64,000 nucleotides of DNA from positions 3,855,501 through 3,919,500 of the forward strand of contig NZ_CP029639.1 of NCBI RefSeq assembly GCF_003268635.1. The letters are read 5' to 3'. Below are positions 50,713 through 60,175 of the stretch, piece after piece. The position numbers and the translations under genes are program-made. The DNA is from Paenibacillus sp. DCT19. Lineage in GTDB: Bacteria; Bacillota; Bacilli; Paenibacillales; Paenibacillaceae. Under the pieces are notes generated by a model. That model was not told the origin of the DNA, made no database searches, and saw only the letters and a program-made list of their open reading frames with translations. Numbering within the stretch: position 1 is the stretch's first letter; the number at the start of each line of letters is the position of its first letter.

Positions 50713-53257
50713 TTAAACGACCACAACACGGTTCTTGCCTTCACTCTTGGCTTGCAGAAGCGCTTGACCAGCCTTCTCGATCAGATCCGATATCGTTAAC
50801 TGCTCATGAGGCACGAATACTGCTCCGCCAACACTGACGGTCACGACTTCATTCGGATCTGATAAATCACGCTGGATTTGCAGTGCGAGCACATGTTGTC
50901 TAATCTCTTCTGCAAGTTCTGCAGAACGCTCAGAAGTGGTTCCCTTCAGTTTCAGCATGAAGGTTCCCCTTGTAAGCGAGAAATTAAGGCATCATATTGC
51001 TCACATACAACGGTGAGCACTTCACCGATCCATTGCAGACACAGATCCCCGCCTTGTAAGCCATACGTTGCATTGTATGAACGAAAATCATCTATATCAA
51101 TGAACAGCAATCCGAGGCTGCAATTGTCCCGTAGGCATTCATCCCAGTCGTTTTGCAGCTGTGATTTAAAGATTGCTTGAACGGGCATGTCCGTTAATGG
51201 GTCCGTATTTAAGACATTCTGTAGCTGATGCGTTGTTTGATTATAATGATCCTGATCGTGATGCGAAGCACCGCTGTTAAGGAGCACCATTAATGATGGC
51301 TTACCCCCATGCGTAACCGAAGCAAGGGTGATCTCCAGCAGCAGCGAGGTTCCTGTGGCTGTGATGAAATACGATTGGTTCGTAAACAACTGCGTGCTGC
51401 TCCGCTGTAGCTCATCAATACTTTTCTGCAACGTTCCTTGCGCCTTCTCCGGTACCAGCCTTTTAAAGTCCATGCCAATAAGATTTTTGGTCGTTTCAAA
51501 CCCAAGTAGTTCGGCTGCACGACTGTTACAGTATATTATTTTCCCATCTGTTAAGGTGAGAAAAGCAACTGGTGAGAAATCCATCAGCTGCAAATATCGC
51601 TGTTCATTCTGACGTAAAATACGTGCATTCTGCAACGCCTGCTCCTCAGCTTGTACCAACTGGTTCTCAGTTTGACGGCGCACGATCGTTTTGAGCAATG
51701 GAAGCACGTTAAGTTCCTTGGCTGTCCAAGGATAGGAGGTGGATTTCACAACTTCCCTCCATTTCTCAAACGATTTGCGTGGAGACAATCGAATGCCATC
51801 ATCCTTTTTGATTACCGCTTTAGCCGGATCTCCTGCCCAATCCACCAACTGCACGACTTCTGGCCGGAACCAGATGATGTAATGATGCTGTCCTGGTGAT
51901 ATAGCAACATATACAATCCCGGATGCTTTTTCCTTATACGCCTTAGCTGGTTCATATTCCAAACTTAGCTGGGACGTATGATAACTGTAATCCTCAGATT
52001 CGCCTGCCAGCCATGCTGCGAGTCCTCTCACTTGCTCCCAAGTTGGCGTATCCCCATAGAGCAGTAGCTTGTCCTGATAACAAACGGCCGCACCCGAAGC
52101 TCCCATAAGATTTAGCAAAGTTTGTTGCTCACCCTGTAATTCCTCCACCACTCTTGCTGGGCTTGTATTACCTATAAAGATATTCGAGATTCGTGCAGCT
52201 TGCTCACGTGACTGAATCTCAGCCTGATACTCGTCCAGTTGATGACGTTGAAACAATTCGCTGGAGAAAAATGACCCCAGGAAATTACACAAGTTACGAA
52301 TGCGATGCGGCACATACCTTGGTGAATAATGATGACATGTAATCAAGCCCCATAATTTATTGTCATTAATGAGAGAGATCGTCACCGTTGCGCCTACACC
52401 CATATTTTGCAAATACTCAATGTGTAGGGGGGATACACTGCGAAGCACGGATAAGCTTAAGTTCAGAGGTTTACCTGTCAAAGGTTGAAGCAACGGTACA
52501 ATCTCTACCGGTTGATAATTCACATCTACAATGGTACGCAGCCAATTCCGCAGATACAGCTCCCTGGCTTGTTTAGGGATATCCGACGCAGGATAGTGAT
52601 GTCCCAGGAAAGGTTCGAGATGTTCTTCACGCGCCTCAGCGATAACTTTTCCGTTCCATTTTTCATCGAATTCGTAGATCATAACCCGATCATATCCCAG
52701 CATTTCCTTCACTTGCTCTGCCGCGATCTGACTAGCCTGGGTGCGGTTGCTCGTGCTCTTAATCCGTCCAAAAAAACGTGAAATCCACAAATAATCATTG
52801 GTCTCTATAGCAGCCTTCTCGTCGGGGTTAGAAGGTTCCATCTCCAGAATTAATAAACCTTCACTCTCATGTATTACTGTCGAAAAAGTTCGTAGCTCGC
52901 CAGATACATCAACCGTCAGATCCATGTACTGTAGATCGGATGTCACCGCCGCATTGAAAGTGCAGCTCATCACATTTTGTAGACTGTCCTTACCACCAAT
53001 GATTCAAGTGGAAGACCCAAAATCTCATCTGTTGCCAGACCAAGATACTCTTCTGTATTCTGACTGCATTGGACAATGGTGGGCATATTACTAGTGTTCA
53101 CGGCCAAGAGCACGCCATGCGGCTGGATAAAACCCGGAATATGAATCGGCTCTTTATCACAATTATTCAAATCTATAGGATCATTCGTATACGTACCCTG
53201 GCTCAGTAGCGTACGGTTTAACTGTTTGTTGTCTTTGCTCGAATTCGATTCGGTCAT
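50713..53257 (-). CDS. bphP: Biliverdin-binding bacteriophytochrome with PAS and degenerate GGDEF, two frame breaks (52993-52994 and near 50962-50969)
   Basis: The start is ATG at 53257. Adding one base at 52993-52994 restores ESLVGKDSLQNVMSC, and one near 50962-50969 restores the GGDEF region, giving 848 residues. Order: PAS-2 with the chromophore Cys in NNCDKEPIHIPG, GAF with PASDIP, PHY with the tongue motif PRKSF, a PAS domain at about residues 540-655, then GGDEF at about 680-848. The GGDEF signature reads as QGE-x-F, lacking the second Gly-Asp-Glu pattern, so cyclase activity is doubtful; it may bind GTP or act as a protein-contact module. It senses red/far-red light. Heme oxygenase lies directly upstream. 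Confidence 0.88.
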
Positions 53258-53314
53258 GAATTACAGATCCTCTCCCCTGCGCTTGTTCTTACATGATAAC
53301 TGTATAACTGTCGC

Positions 53315-53911
53315 TTAGTCAGCTGTATTAATCCATTGATCCAACAAGCGGAATGTCTCAGAAGCTGTGTGCACCATCTCGTCATGCTCTTCCGTCTTGG
53401 AAACAGATTGAAGCAGAAGCTCCATGAACTCTTTCCATCTCGTTCTGGTATCATCACCATACGCGTTAAAATATGCAAGACCCCGATCCGCTTCAATCGG
53501 CAAAAACTGCGACAATCGCTTGGTCATAATCTGACCACCATTCGTAGAACCTTCAATCACATAGAAATAGCCGAATAATTGAGCCGGAGAAGAAATGTCT
53601 GGCAATTGCTCACACAAGGGCAGATTGCGGATCTCCTCATCGCTCGAACCTAAATTCCGCAAATCGTTCTCCAGAAGCACCGTCTTACCTCTGACTTCGA
53701 TATCAAGACCCGTGTTATTCCAAAAAGGCATATTAACTGCCTGTTCTTCGATGGGTTTGATAAATCCGTAGAATTTCTCCAGATATTGCTTATATTCTCC
53801 CAAGCTTATCGTTTGATTCATAATTGCTTTAGCATAATCGTTAAGTTCAATTTGTCTATGATAATGAGCGGTCTCTGTTTTGAGACGTTCCATAAGATTG
53901 CTTGTTGTCAT
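53315..53911 (-). CDS. bphO: Biliverdin-producing heme oxygenase (BphO), about 198 aa
   Basis: The preferred start is ATG at 53911 (MTTSNLMERLKTETAHYH); an ATG four codons earlier lies only two bases after AAGGA. The helical heme oxygenase fold has the proximal His in TAHYHRQIE, the glycine-rich distal helix in YVIEGSTNGGQIM, and FNAYGDDT. It opens heme with O2 and reductant to biliverdin, iron and CO. It lies 57 bp before the phytochrome gene, so it supplies the chromophore for that protein. Confidence 0.92.
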   Translation of the reverse strand: MTTSNLMERLKTETAHYHRQIELNDYAKAIMNQTISLGEYKQYLEKFYGFIKPIEEQAVNMPFWNNTGLDIEVRGKTVLLENDLRNLGSSDEEIRNLPLCEQLPDISSPAQLFGYFYVIEGSTNGGQIMTKRLSQFLPIEADRGLAYFNAYGDDTRTRWKEFMELLLQSVSKTEEHDEMVHTASETFRLLDQWINTAD

Positions 53912-54337
53912 GAAAATCATCATCCTTTTCTATAAGTTCTCTTCATCCATAAACAGGACTTATTGCATGTAATATCAGTTTAGATAGGATTAGATATTCC
54001 ATTTTATCCGACAAAGATACTATGCTAGTATACTTTTTCTTGAACGAGAAAACTACAAGAATCCACGGCATGTTATGTGACATTCGATCCAAGGTTGTTA
54101 CCGTAAGCGTAAACTGAATTCTGGTCAGATCTTGATGTCCGAAATAAAAAAAACACCCTTAACTCATTCATTAATCAAGGGTATCCACATTGAAACAAAC
54201 CTACCTAGTCTGAACTATGGATGCTCATCTATTGTGAAAAGAATACAATATCTCCCTATCTCCTGAATTGAAAGTAGTCCAGTCTACCACCGCATGGTAC
54301 ACTATTCATATCACCTGTCACTGGAGGAATTATACAT
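53912..54337. other. 426-bp gap before bphO: operator-like palindrome and an orphan terminator
   Basis: ATACTA, TGC, TAGTAT at 54017-54031 is a perfect small palindrome about 105 bp before bphO. At 54137-54185 ACCCTT and AAGGGT arms form a hairpin followed by eight Ts on the minus strand, either in a long bphO leader or ending a short RNA. GGAGG for the Nif3-like gene lies at the right end. No ORF is supported. Confidence 0.5.
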
Positions 54338-55135
54338 ATGAAGTTAACCATTCAGGATGTAATCCAACATCTCACGACAGACATAACGTTACCGGAAAAT
54401 ACAGTAGATCAATTGCTGATTGGTGCGCCCGATCAAGCTGTTCAAGGCATTTTTGTAACCTTTATGCCAACACATCATGTCATTGAACACGCCGTTCGAT
54501 TGAATGCTAATCTGATTATCGCCCATGAACCTCCCTTCTATAACCATCACAGCCACACGGATTGGTTGATAGATGACCCAGTGTACGAAGCTAAGAAAAG
54601 CTTGATTCAGGAAGAAAATATTGCGATTTATCGCTGTCATGATGCCATTCATAGATACCAACCTGACGGCATTACGGAAGGCTTGATTCAAGCTTTGGGA
54701 TGGTCAGCCTATGTGGAGCAGCACAGACCAGAAGCTGATATTCTTTCTTTTCCCGCTGACACAACCGTACAGGATATTGCTCACCATATGAAGAGAACCT
54801 TAGGTCTTGAATACGTCCGCGTAGTTGGCAGTCCAACGATGGATTGTAGGCGCGCAGCAGTCCTTGTTGGTTTTCGCGGTAATGCTCCACTGACCATCCC
54901 GCTATTTCAGAATGAGCAGCTTGATCTTATCATTGCAGGCGAAGGCTTCGAATGGGAGACCCCAGAATATGTGCGAGATGCGGTACAGCAAGGGAAGGAT
55001 AAGGCTCTTATTATGATGGGACATGCGGAGAGCGAAGCCTCTGGTATGAAACTTCTCGCAGACAGATTATCTACAGTGTTCCCCACTGTACCTATTCATT
55101 TTGTAGCGGATCAACCTATATTCAAGGTGTTATAA
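54338..55135 (+). CDS. Nif3/DUF34-like dinuclear metal-centre protein, 265 aa
   Basis: Metal-binding features of the family are visible: LLIGAPDQAVQGIFV (in place of GLQVG), NLIIAHEPPFY, CHDAIHR and, near the end, MMGHAESEASGMK, which resembles the GH-x-x-SE motif. The ligand set is close to the usual HxxxE arrangement. Family members are widespread and bind two metal ions; some are described as GTP-cyclohydrolase-like. The function remains unsettled. The start has GGAGGA. Monocistronic. Confidence 0.82.
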   Translation: MKLTIQDVIQHLTTDITLPENTVDQLLIGAPDQAVQGIFVTFMPTHHVIEHAVRLNANLIIAHEPPFYNHHSHTDWLIDDPVYEAKKSLIQEENIAIYRCHDAIHRYQPDGITEGLIQALGWSAYVEQHRPEADILSFPADTTVQDIAHHMKRTLGLEYVRVVGSPTMDCRRAAVLVGFRGNAPLTIPLFQNEQLDLIIAGEGFEWETPEYVRDAVQQGKDKALIMMGHAESEASGMKLLADRLSTVFPTVPIHFVADQPIFKVL

Positions 55136-55179
55136 CAAGTTGTTATATGCATTTTATTTCATCTTCCATTAACTAAAAT

Positions 55180-55218
55180 ATTACTTAAGCCCTCCTCGTG
55201 AGTGGCTTTTTGTTTTCT
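55180..55218 (+). terminator. Terminator after the Nif3-like gene
   Basis: AAGCC pairs with GGCTT, with an inner CTC/GAG pair, followed by TTTTGTTTTC. Confidence 0.7.
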
Positions 55219-55370
55219 CTTCGTGTACTCTAAATGCTGTAACTTTGAATCTCAGGACATTTGTCCTTGGCTTACCAAGCTATTTTGTCATTTAATAGAA
55301 TTCGGAAGTTTATCGACAGTCTACATTGAACTGGAACTGTTGCAACATGCAGGATAAGGAGAGTACCACG

Positions 55371-55796
55371 ATGAGAGGAATTATTTTTGCAATATTAGGC
55401 GGTGCATGTATTACGCTACAAGGGGTAGCGAATACACGCATTAGTACAGACATTGGCACATGGCAAGCCGCTACAATTACCCAGCTCACCGGATTCATTC
55501 TGGCTGCGCTTATCTTGATCGTTGTACGTGATGCCAACATACAGGGACTCAAGCAAGTGAAGCCGTTATATCTCGCAGGCGGAGCATTCGGTGCTGTCAT
55601 TATATTCAGTGAAGTATCCGCAATTCAGCAAATGGGTGTAACATTCACCATCTCTGCCTTGTTGATTGCACAATTGACGTTAACGTTTCTAGTCGATAGT
55701 AATGGATGGTTTGGTGTGGTGAAGCAGAAGATGAAACTGCCACAATTTCTGGGCATCGCGCTTATGATCACAGGAGTCATTATTATGAAGCTATAG
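55371..55796 (+). CDS. DUF606/YdcZ-type DMT-family membrane protein, 141 aa
   Basis: The start is ATG at 55371 (MRGIIFAILGGACITLQGVAN), after AAGGAG; the longer in-frame start is unsupported. Five hydrophobic helices with the DUF606 pattern (NTRISTDIGTWQAATITQL, LYLAGGAFGAVI, QLTLTFLVDSNGWFG). DUF606 proteins usually come in pairs and probably form a heterodimeric small-molecule transporter. A second copy is at 56546-57028 with a Crp/Fnr regulator between, so the three genes form one unit. Confidence 0.85.
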   Translation: MRGIIFAILGGACITLQGVANTRISTDIGTWQAATITQLTGFILAALILIVVRDANIQGLKQVKPLYLAGGAFGAVIIFSEVSAIQQMGVTFTISALLIAQLTLTFLVDSNGWFGVVKQKMKLPQFLGIALMITGVIIMKL

Positions 55797-55831
55797 TTGT
55801 CTAGATTAACGTCAGATGGGGTGCATACGTA

Positions 55832-56530
55832 ATGGAAGAAATCCATAATAACGAACAATTGCTTCATTATCTTGAACAGTATGAACTGGAAAAGGTATTT
55901 TATGAACCTCTGCGTGCACATATGACGTTATGCCGTTTTGAAAAATGTGAGCTGATCTGTCGTGAAGGAGAGCCATCCGAATATTTATATGTGCTGGTGG
56001 AAGGCAAGATCAAAATCTTCACTACATCAGCTCAAGATAAAACATTAGTGCTCTGCTTCAAAACACCGTTGGAAGTCGTCGGTGATATCGAATATGTTCG
56101 GGAGAGTAACATCGTTAACACGGTGCAAGCCGTCTCACCTGTAGTTATGCTACGCATTCATTATCGCTACCTGGCTGAGTATGCTGGCGAATACGCGCCC
56201 ATGTTGAAATTTCTACTGAAGATTATCTCGCACAAGTTTTATATTGACTCCAACTTCTCCAACTTTAATCTGATGTATCCAGTCGAAGTTCGGTTAGCTA
56301 GTTACCTACTCTCCATCTCCACCGAGGAGGATGGTACCGTATTTCATGAAGAATTGGATGCTTTCAATTTGACGGATATTGCGAATCTGATCGGCACAAG
56401 TTATCGGCATTTGAATCGTGTCATTCAAAAGCTGTGTGTGGATGGTCTCATTGAGCGAAACCAAGGCTTTATCCTCGTCAAGGATCGGGCAGGTCTACGG
56501 GAAGTGGCGGGTCATAACATTTACGAATAA
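55832..56530 (+). CDS. Crp/Fnr-family regulator (YeiL-like), 232 aa
   Basis: The N-terminal cyclic-nucleotide-binding fold covers residues about 30-145 (ICREGEPSEYLYVLVEGKIKI), without a cAMP-binding RxS core. The C-terminal winged helix is at about 160-225 (NLTDIANLIGTSYRHLNRVIQKL). No FNR-type Cys cluster. It lies between two DUF606 genes, 36 bp and 15 bp away, so it probably controls their operon. Confidence 0.87.
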   Translation: MEEIHNNEQLLHYLEQYELEKVFYEPLRAHMTLCRFEKCELICREGEPSEYLYVLVEGKIKIFTTSAQDKTLVLCFKTPLEVVGDIEYVRESNIVNTVQAVSPVVMLRIHYRYLAEYAGEYAPMLKFLLKIISHKFYIDSNFSNFNLMYPVEVRLASYLLSISTEEDGTVFHEELDAFNLTDIANLIGTSYRHLNRVIQKLCVDGLIERNQGFILVKDRAGLREVAGHNIYE

Positions 56531-56545
56531 GGAGCATTACAACCC

Positions 56546-57028
56546 ATGATCATTACAGGTATTTTGCTTGCTCTGCTAGCAGGTGCACTTGTCAGTTTAC
56601 AGACGATCTTTAATAGTAAAGTCAATGAACGTACTGGCTCGTGGTCTACAACGACGCTGGTACTGTTTACCGGCTTTTTGGCTTCATTTCTAATCTCTAT
56701 CCTAGTGGAGGGCAAAAATACATTTAGCCTCCAGCATATGCAGCCCTGGTATTGGCTCAGCGGAGCGATTGGCGTTGGTGTGGTATTTTGCCTTGTGCAA
56801 GGTATGAAGCTTCTAGGCCCAACGTATGCCATTTCAATTGTGCTTACTTCACAGTTAAGCTTCGCTCTTCTATTTGATGCCATGGGATGGTTTGGGCTAG
56901 AGCAGATCCCATTCTCGTGGAACCAGTTAATCGGCGTGCTCGTTATTGTAGGCGGAATTGTTCTGTTTAAGTTTGGCGGTCAAGCGAAGTCCTCACGTGC
57001 TTCAGCGCCTAGCAGACAAAGTCATTGA
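56546..57028 (+). CDS. Second DUF606/YdcZ-type DMT-family membrane protein, 160 aa
   Basis: Starts after AAGGAG with five hydrophobic helices: LLALLAGALVSLQTIFNSKV, GSWSTTTLVLF, WYWLSGAIGVGVV, LTSQLSFALLFDAMGWFG. A hydrophilic C-terminal tail is present. It is homologous to the product of 55371-55796 and presumably forms the other half of the transporter. Confidence 0.87.
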   Translation: MIITGILLALLAGALVSLQTIFNSKVNERTGSWSTTTLVLFTGFLASFLISILVEGKNTFSLQHMQPWYWLSGAIGVGVVFCLVQGMKLLGPTYAISIVLTSQLSFALLFDAMGWFGLEQIPFSWNQLIGVLVIVGGIVLFKFGGQAKSSRASAPSRQSH

Positions 57029-57136
57029 TTAAAAGTCGCCAATCTTCAATTCAGCAAGTTGCGCCAAGCTGTGGGTACTTCTTGAAAATTAATAGACTTA
57101 CACTTATAACATTACTATGAAGACATAGGTAGATAG

Positions 57137-57175
57137 AAAAAGGACGGGTCATCGATATCAATGACTCGTCCTTTT
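57137..57175. terminator. Bidirectional terminator between DUF606 and YebC-family genes
   Basis: AAAAGGACG-GTCAT pairs with ATGAC-CGTCCTTTT, A-rich and T-rich on both sides; it serves convergent genes. Confidence 0.9.
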
Positions 57176-57194
57176 GAATATACAAATCTGCCGC

Positions 57195-57914
57195 TTACTC
57201 TGCAAACTCCACGTTATGGTACACTTGCTGAACATCTTCCAGGTCTTCCAGGGCATCAATCAATTTTTCGAATTGAGCCTGTGCATCCTCGGGAAGTTCA
57301 ATGTGGTTTTGCGCCAGCATCGTCAGCTCGGCTACAGTGAATTCAGTTACACCCGCAGCTTTGAATGCTTCTTGTACCGCATGGAATTGATCCGGCTCTG
57401 CATAGACGATTACCGCATCTTCTTCGTCCACGATGTCACGAACATCTACATCAGCTTCAAGCAGGATCTCCAGCACTTCCTCGGAGTTCTTACCTTCTAC
57501 ACCGATTACAGCCGTTGGATCAAACATGTATGCCACGGAACCGCTGACACCCATGTTTCCGCCGTTTTTGTTAAACGCAGAGCGCACTTCTGGCGCTGTA
57601 CGATTCACGTTGTTAGTCAGTGCATCTACGATGACCATCGCACCGTTCGGACCGAAACCTTCGTAACGCAGTTCTTCATAGTTTTCATCCCCGCTGCCTT
57701 TTGCTTTTTCCATCGCACGGTCAATGATGGCTTTGGGTACATTATACGTTTTCGCACGTTCCAGCACGACTTTCAGTGCACGGTTTGCTTCCGGATCTGG
57801 TTCGCCTTTTTTGGCAGCTACATAGATCTCAACACCGAATTTGGCGTAGACCCGGCTCGTGTTTGCATCTTTTGAAGCTTTTTTTTCCTTAATATTATTC
57901 CACTTACGACCCAT
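57195..57914 (-). CDS. YebC/PmpR-family (YeeN-type) protein, 239 aa
   Basis: The start is ATG at 57914 ([20 protein letters not shown]). The family signature [14 protein letters not shown] at the N-terminus, [24 protein letters not shown] and [18 protein letters not shown] are all present. It is the shorter YeeN-like branch of YebC proteins. Recent work on the family points to a role in translation of difficult peptide stretches, while older annotation calls it a transcriptional regulator. Monocistronic. Confidence 0.92.
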   Translation of the reverse strand: MGRKWNNIKEKKASKDANTSRVYAKFGVEIYVAAKKGEPDPEANRALKVVLERAKTYNVPKAIIDRAMEKAKGSGDENYEELRYEGFGPNGAMVIVDALTNNVNRTAPEVRSAFNKNGGNMGVSGSVAYMFDPTAVIGVEGKNSEEVLEILLEADVDVRDIVDEEDAVIVYAEPDQFHAVQEAFKAAGVTEFTVAELTMLAQNHIELPEDAQAQFEKLIDALEDLEDVQQVYHNVEFAE

Positions 57915-58404
57915 ATCGTTTCCGCTCACTTTCAACATGTAATCTGCTTTCTACTTTGTCATTATATCTTGTTGAGCGTGGTTCAACAAGTTAATACCCA
58001 CGAAATAATGGGAAAAATAGCGACTGTTATTGATCTGAGTTTAAAGTTTCGCCACAGTTTACCCTCTGATGAGACGCTTTATAGCGTGAGTATAACCTTG
58101 CTAATTTATCTATATATGTTGAAATAAAGAATGTTCACACCTGCCACTCCGATGACAGAATAACCTTCCGATCGCTGTTATCCCCAGATTTTTTTGATTC
58201 CCTTTTTCAAAGGAAAAATCCGGGATAAAGGCGAACGCTCCGCTTCTCCTTGTTATTTCTGTCCTCTCCGTTCTCGTGTAAATGTTCAGTTCAATTTGTA
58301 TATATTTGGTTAAATACAGCAAGAAGCACTCCGCTTAGGAATGCTTCTTTCGTTTGAAATCACAAGAAAATGCTCGGATCTATCATGCAATATTGCAGAT
58401 ACAG
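57915..58404. other. 490-bp gap: long imperfect inverted repeat and cysI terminator
   Basis: 58144-58270 is an extended imperfect inverted repeat: GACAGAATAAC against GTTATTTCTGTC, TTATCCC against GGGATAA, GATTTTT against AAAAATC. At 58321-58349 AAGAAGCA/TGCTTCTT arms form the terminator of the sulfite reductase operon. No ORF is supported; the promoter of the YebC-type gene must lie near 57920-58000. Confidence 0.65.
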
Positions 58405-60126
58405 TTAAGCATGAAATTGTCGGCCATCCAGCACTTCAGTAACATAACCTGCACGAATGACAAAGTCACCGAAATGCTCGCCTTCATTACGCTGTGTCGC
58501 ATATTGATTAATCATTGGAGTCAACGTCTCCAGAATTTCGGTTTCGCCGATGTTTTCTTTGTACAATTTATTCAAGCGATGCCCAGTGAAGCTGCCACCG
58601 AGATACATGTTGTATTTACCAGGCGCTTTACCGATAAATGAAATCTCTGCAAGCATTGGTCTTGCACAGCCATTCGGGCAACCTGTCATACGTACAACGA
58701 TCTCTTCGTCTCGTAAACCAGCTTCATCCAATACCGGCTCCAGCTTATCAATCAAGGATGGAAGATAACGTTCGGATTCAGCCATGGCAAGACCACACGT
58801 TGGCAAGGCAACACAAGCCATCGAACTTCTCCGTAGCGCTGAATAGTGTGCCCCGTCAGTCAGATGGTATTCTTGAATCAATGCTTCGATCTTTTTCTTC
58901 TTCTGGCTGCTGATATTACCGATAATCAGGTTCTGATTAGCAGTCAGACGGAAATCCCCTGTATGAATCTTAGCAATCTCGCGAAGACCCGTCATGAGAG
59001 GATATCCATCGATATCTTTTACCCGGCCATTCTGAATGAATAACGTAAAGTGCCATCTGCCGTTGTTGCCTTTTACCCAGCCATAACGATCCCCGTTGTG
59101 ATCAAAGTGGAATGGACGAGCTGCATCCAGCTTCCAACCCAGGCGACTGCTCAATTCCTCAACAAACCACTCTACTCCGCGGTCATCCAGCGTATATTTG
59201 AATCGCGCATGTTTACGCACGGCACGATCTCCGTAATCCCGTTGAATTGTCACTGTTTTCTCAGCAACATCAATCATCTGCTCTGGTGTACAGAAGCCAA
59301 TCACTTTGGACACCTGCGGATACGTTTTGGAGTCACCATGGGACATGCCCATGCCACCGCCAACAGAGACGTTGAAGCCCTGAAGTTTTCCATTTTCCAC
59401 AATCGCGATAAAACCAAGATCCTGTGAGAACACATCTACATCATTAGATGGTGGAACGGCGATACCGATCTTGAATTTACGTGGCAAATATACTTTGCCA
59501 TAGATCGGCTCTACTTCTTCATCGCTCTCCTGGGAATCAATGATTTTCTCTCCATCCAACCACAACTCGTGATACGCACGGGTACGAGGGTCAAGATGAT
59601 TACTGACCTGACATGCCCATTCGTATACTTCTGCATGAACTTCCGATTGATTCGGATTCGGATTGCACATCACGTTCCGGTTCACGTCTCCACATGCAGC
59701 GAGTGTGCTCAGCAAGGAGTCATTTACTTCACGAATCGTATTTTTGAGATCCCATTTCAATACACCATGCAGTTGGAAGGATTGACGTGTGGTCAAACGA
59801 ATCGTGTTATTTGCATATTTGTGCGCGACACGATCCATCATAAGCCATTGTTCAGGTGTTACGATTCCGCCTGCAGCACGGACACGCAGCATGAACTGGT
59901 AAGCTGGCTCAAGCTTAGACTTATTACGCTCATTACGTAGGTCACGATCATCCTGCATATAACTACCGTGATGTTTCATCAAACGGTTATCGTCCTCAGG
60001 AATCGCACCGGTAATGCGATCTGCAAGCGTTTCGGTAAGACTTCCGCGCAAGTAATCACTTTTGATCTTTATATCTTCCACATCACTATTCGTGCGCTGT
60101 GGGTTAAGTAAATTATTATAAACCAT
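58405..60126 (-). CDS. cysI: Sulfite reductase (NADPH) hemoprotein beta subunit CysI, 573 aa
   Basis: The start is ATG at 60126 ([15 protein letters not shown]), after AGGAGAA; the earlier in-frame start lies within an AT-rich gap. The 4Fe-4S/siroheme Cys set is [10 protein letters not shown] and [10 protein letters not shown]. Two nitrite/sulfite-reductase ferredoxin-like half-domains and residues for siroheme contact ([20 protein letters not shown]) are present. It reduces sulfite to sulfide with electrons from CysJ, for cysteine synthesis. It is co-transcribed downstream of cysJ with a 49-bp gap. Confidence 0.95.
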   Translation of the reverse strand: MVYNNLLNPQRTNSDVEDIKIKSDYLRGSLTETLADRITGAIPEDDNRLMKHHGSYMQDDRDLRNERNKSKLEPAYQFMLRVRAAGGIVTPEQWLMMDRVAHKYANNTIRLTTRQSFQLHGVLKWDLKNTIREVNDSLLSTLAACGDVNRNVMCNPNPNQSEVHAEVYEWACQVSNHLDPRTRAYHELWLDGEKIIDSQESDEEVEPIYGKVYLPRKFKIGIAVPPSNDVDVFSQDLGFIAIVENGKLQGFNVSVGGGMGMSHGDSKTYPQVSKVIGFCTPEQMIDVAEKTVTIQRDYGDRAVRKHARFKYTLDDRGVEWFVEELSSRLGWKLDAARPFHFDHNGDRYGWVKGNNGRWHFTLFIQNGRVKDIDGYPLMTGLREIAKIHTGDFRLTANQNLIIGNISSQKKKKIEALIQEYHLTDGAHYSALRRSSMACVALPTCGLAMAESERYLPSLIDKLEPVLDEAGLRDEEIVVRMTGCPNGCARPMLAEISFIGKAPGKYNMYLGGSFTGHRLNKLYKENIGETEILETLTPMINQYATQRNEGEHFGDFVIRAGYVTEVLDGRQFHA

Positions 60127-60175
60127 GCTGCTTTCTCCTCTCGTTTCTACGGGTGCCCTTGTGGCAATAGATGAA

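Noticed and set aside
57174-57875. A 233-codon plus-strand ORF antisense to the YebC-family gene
   Set aside because: It is a shadow of the conserved minus-strand gene and has no ribosome site or family pattern.
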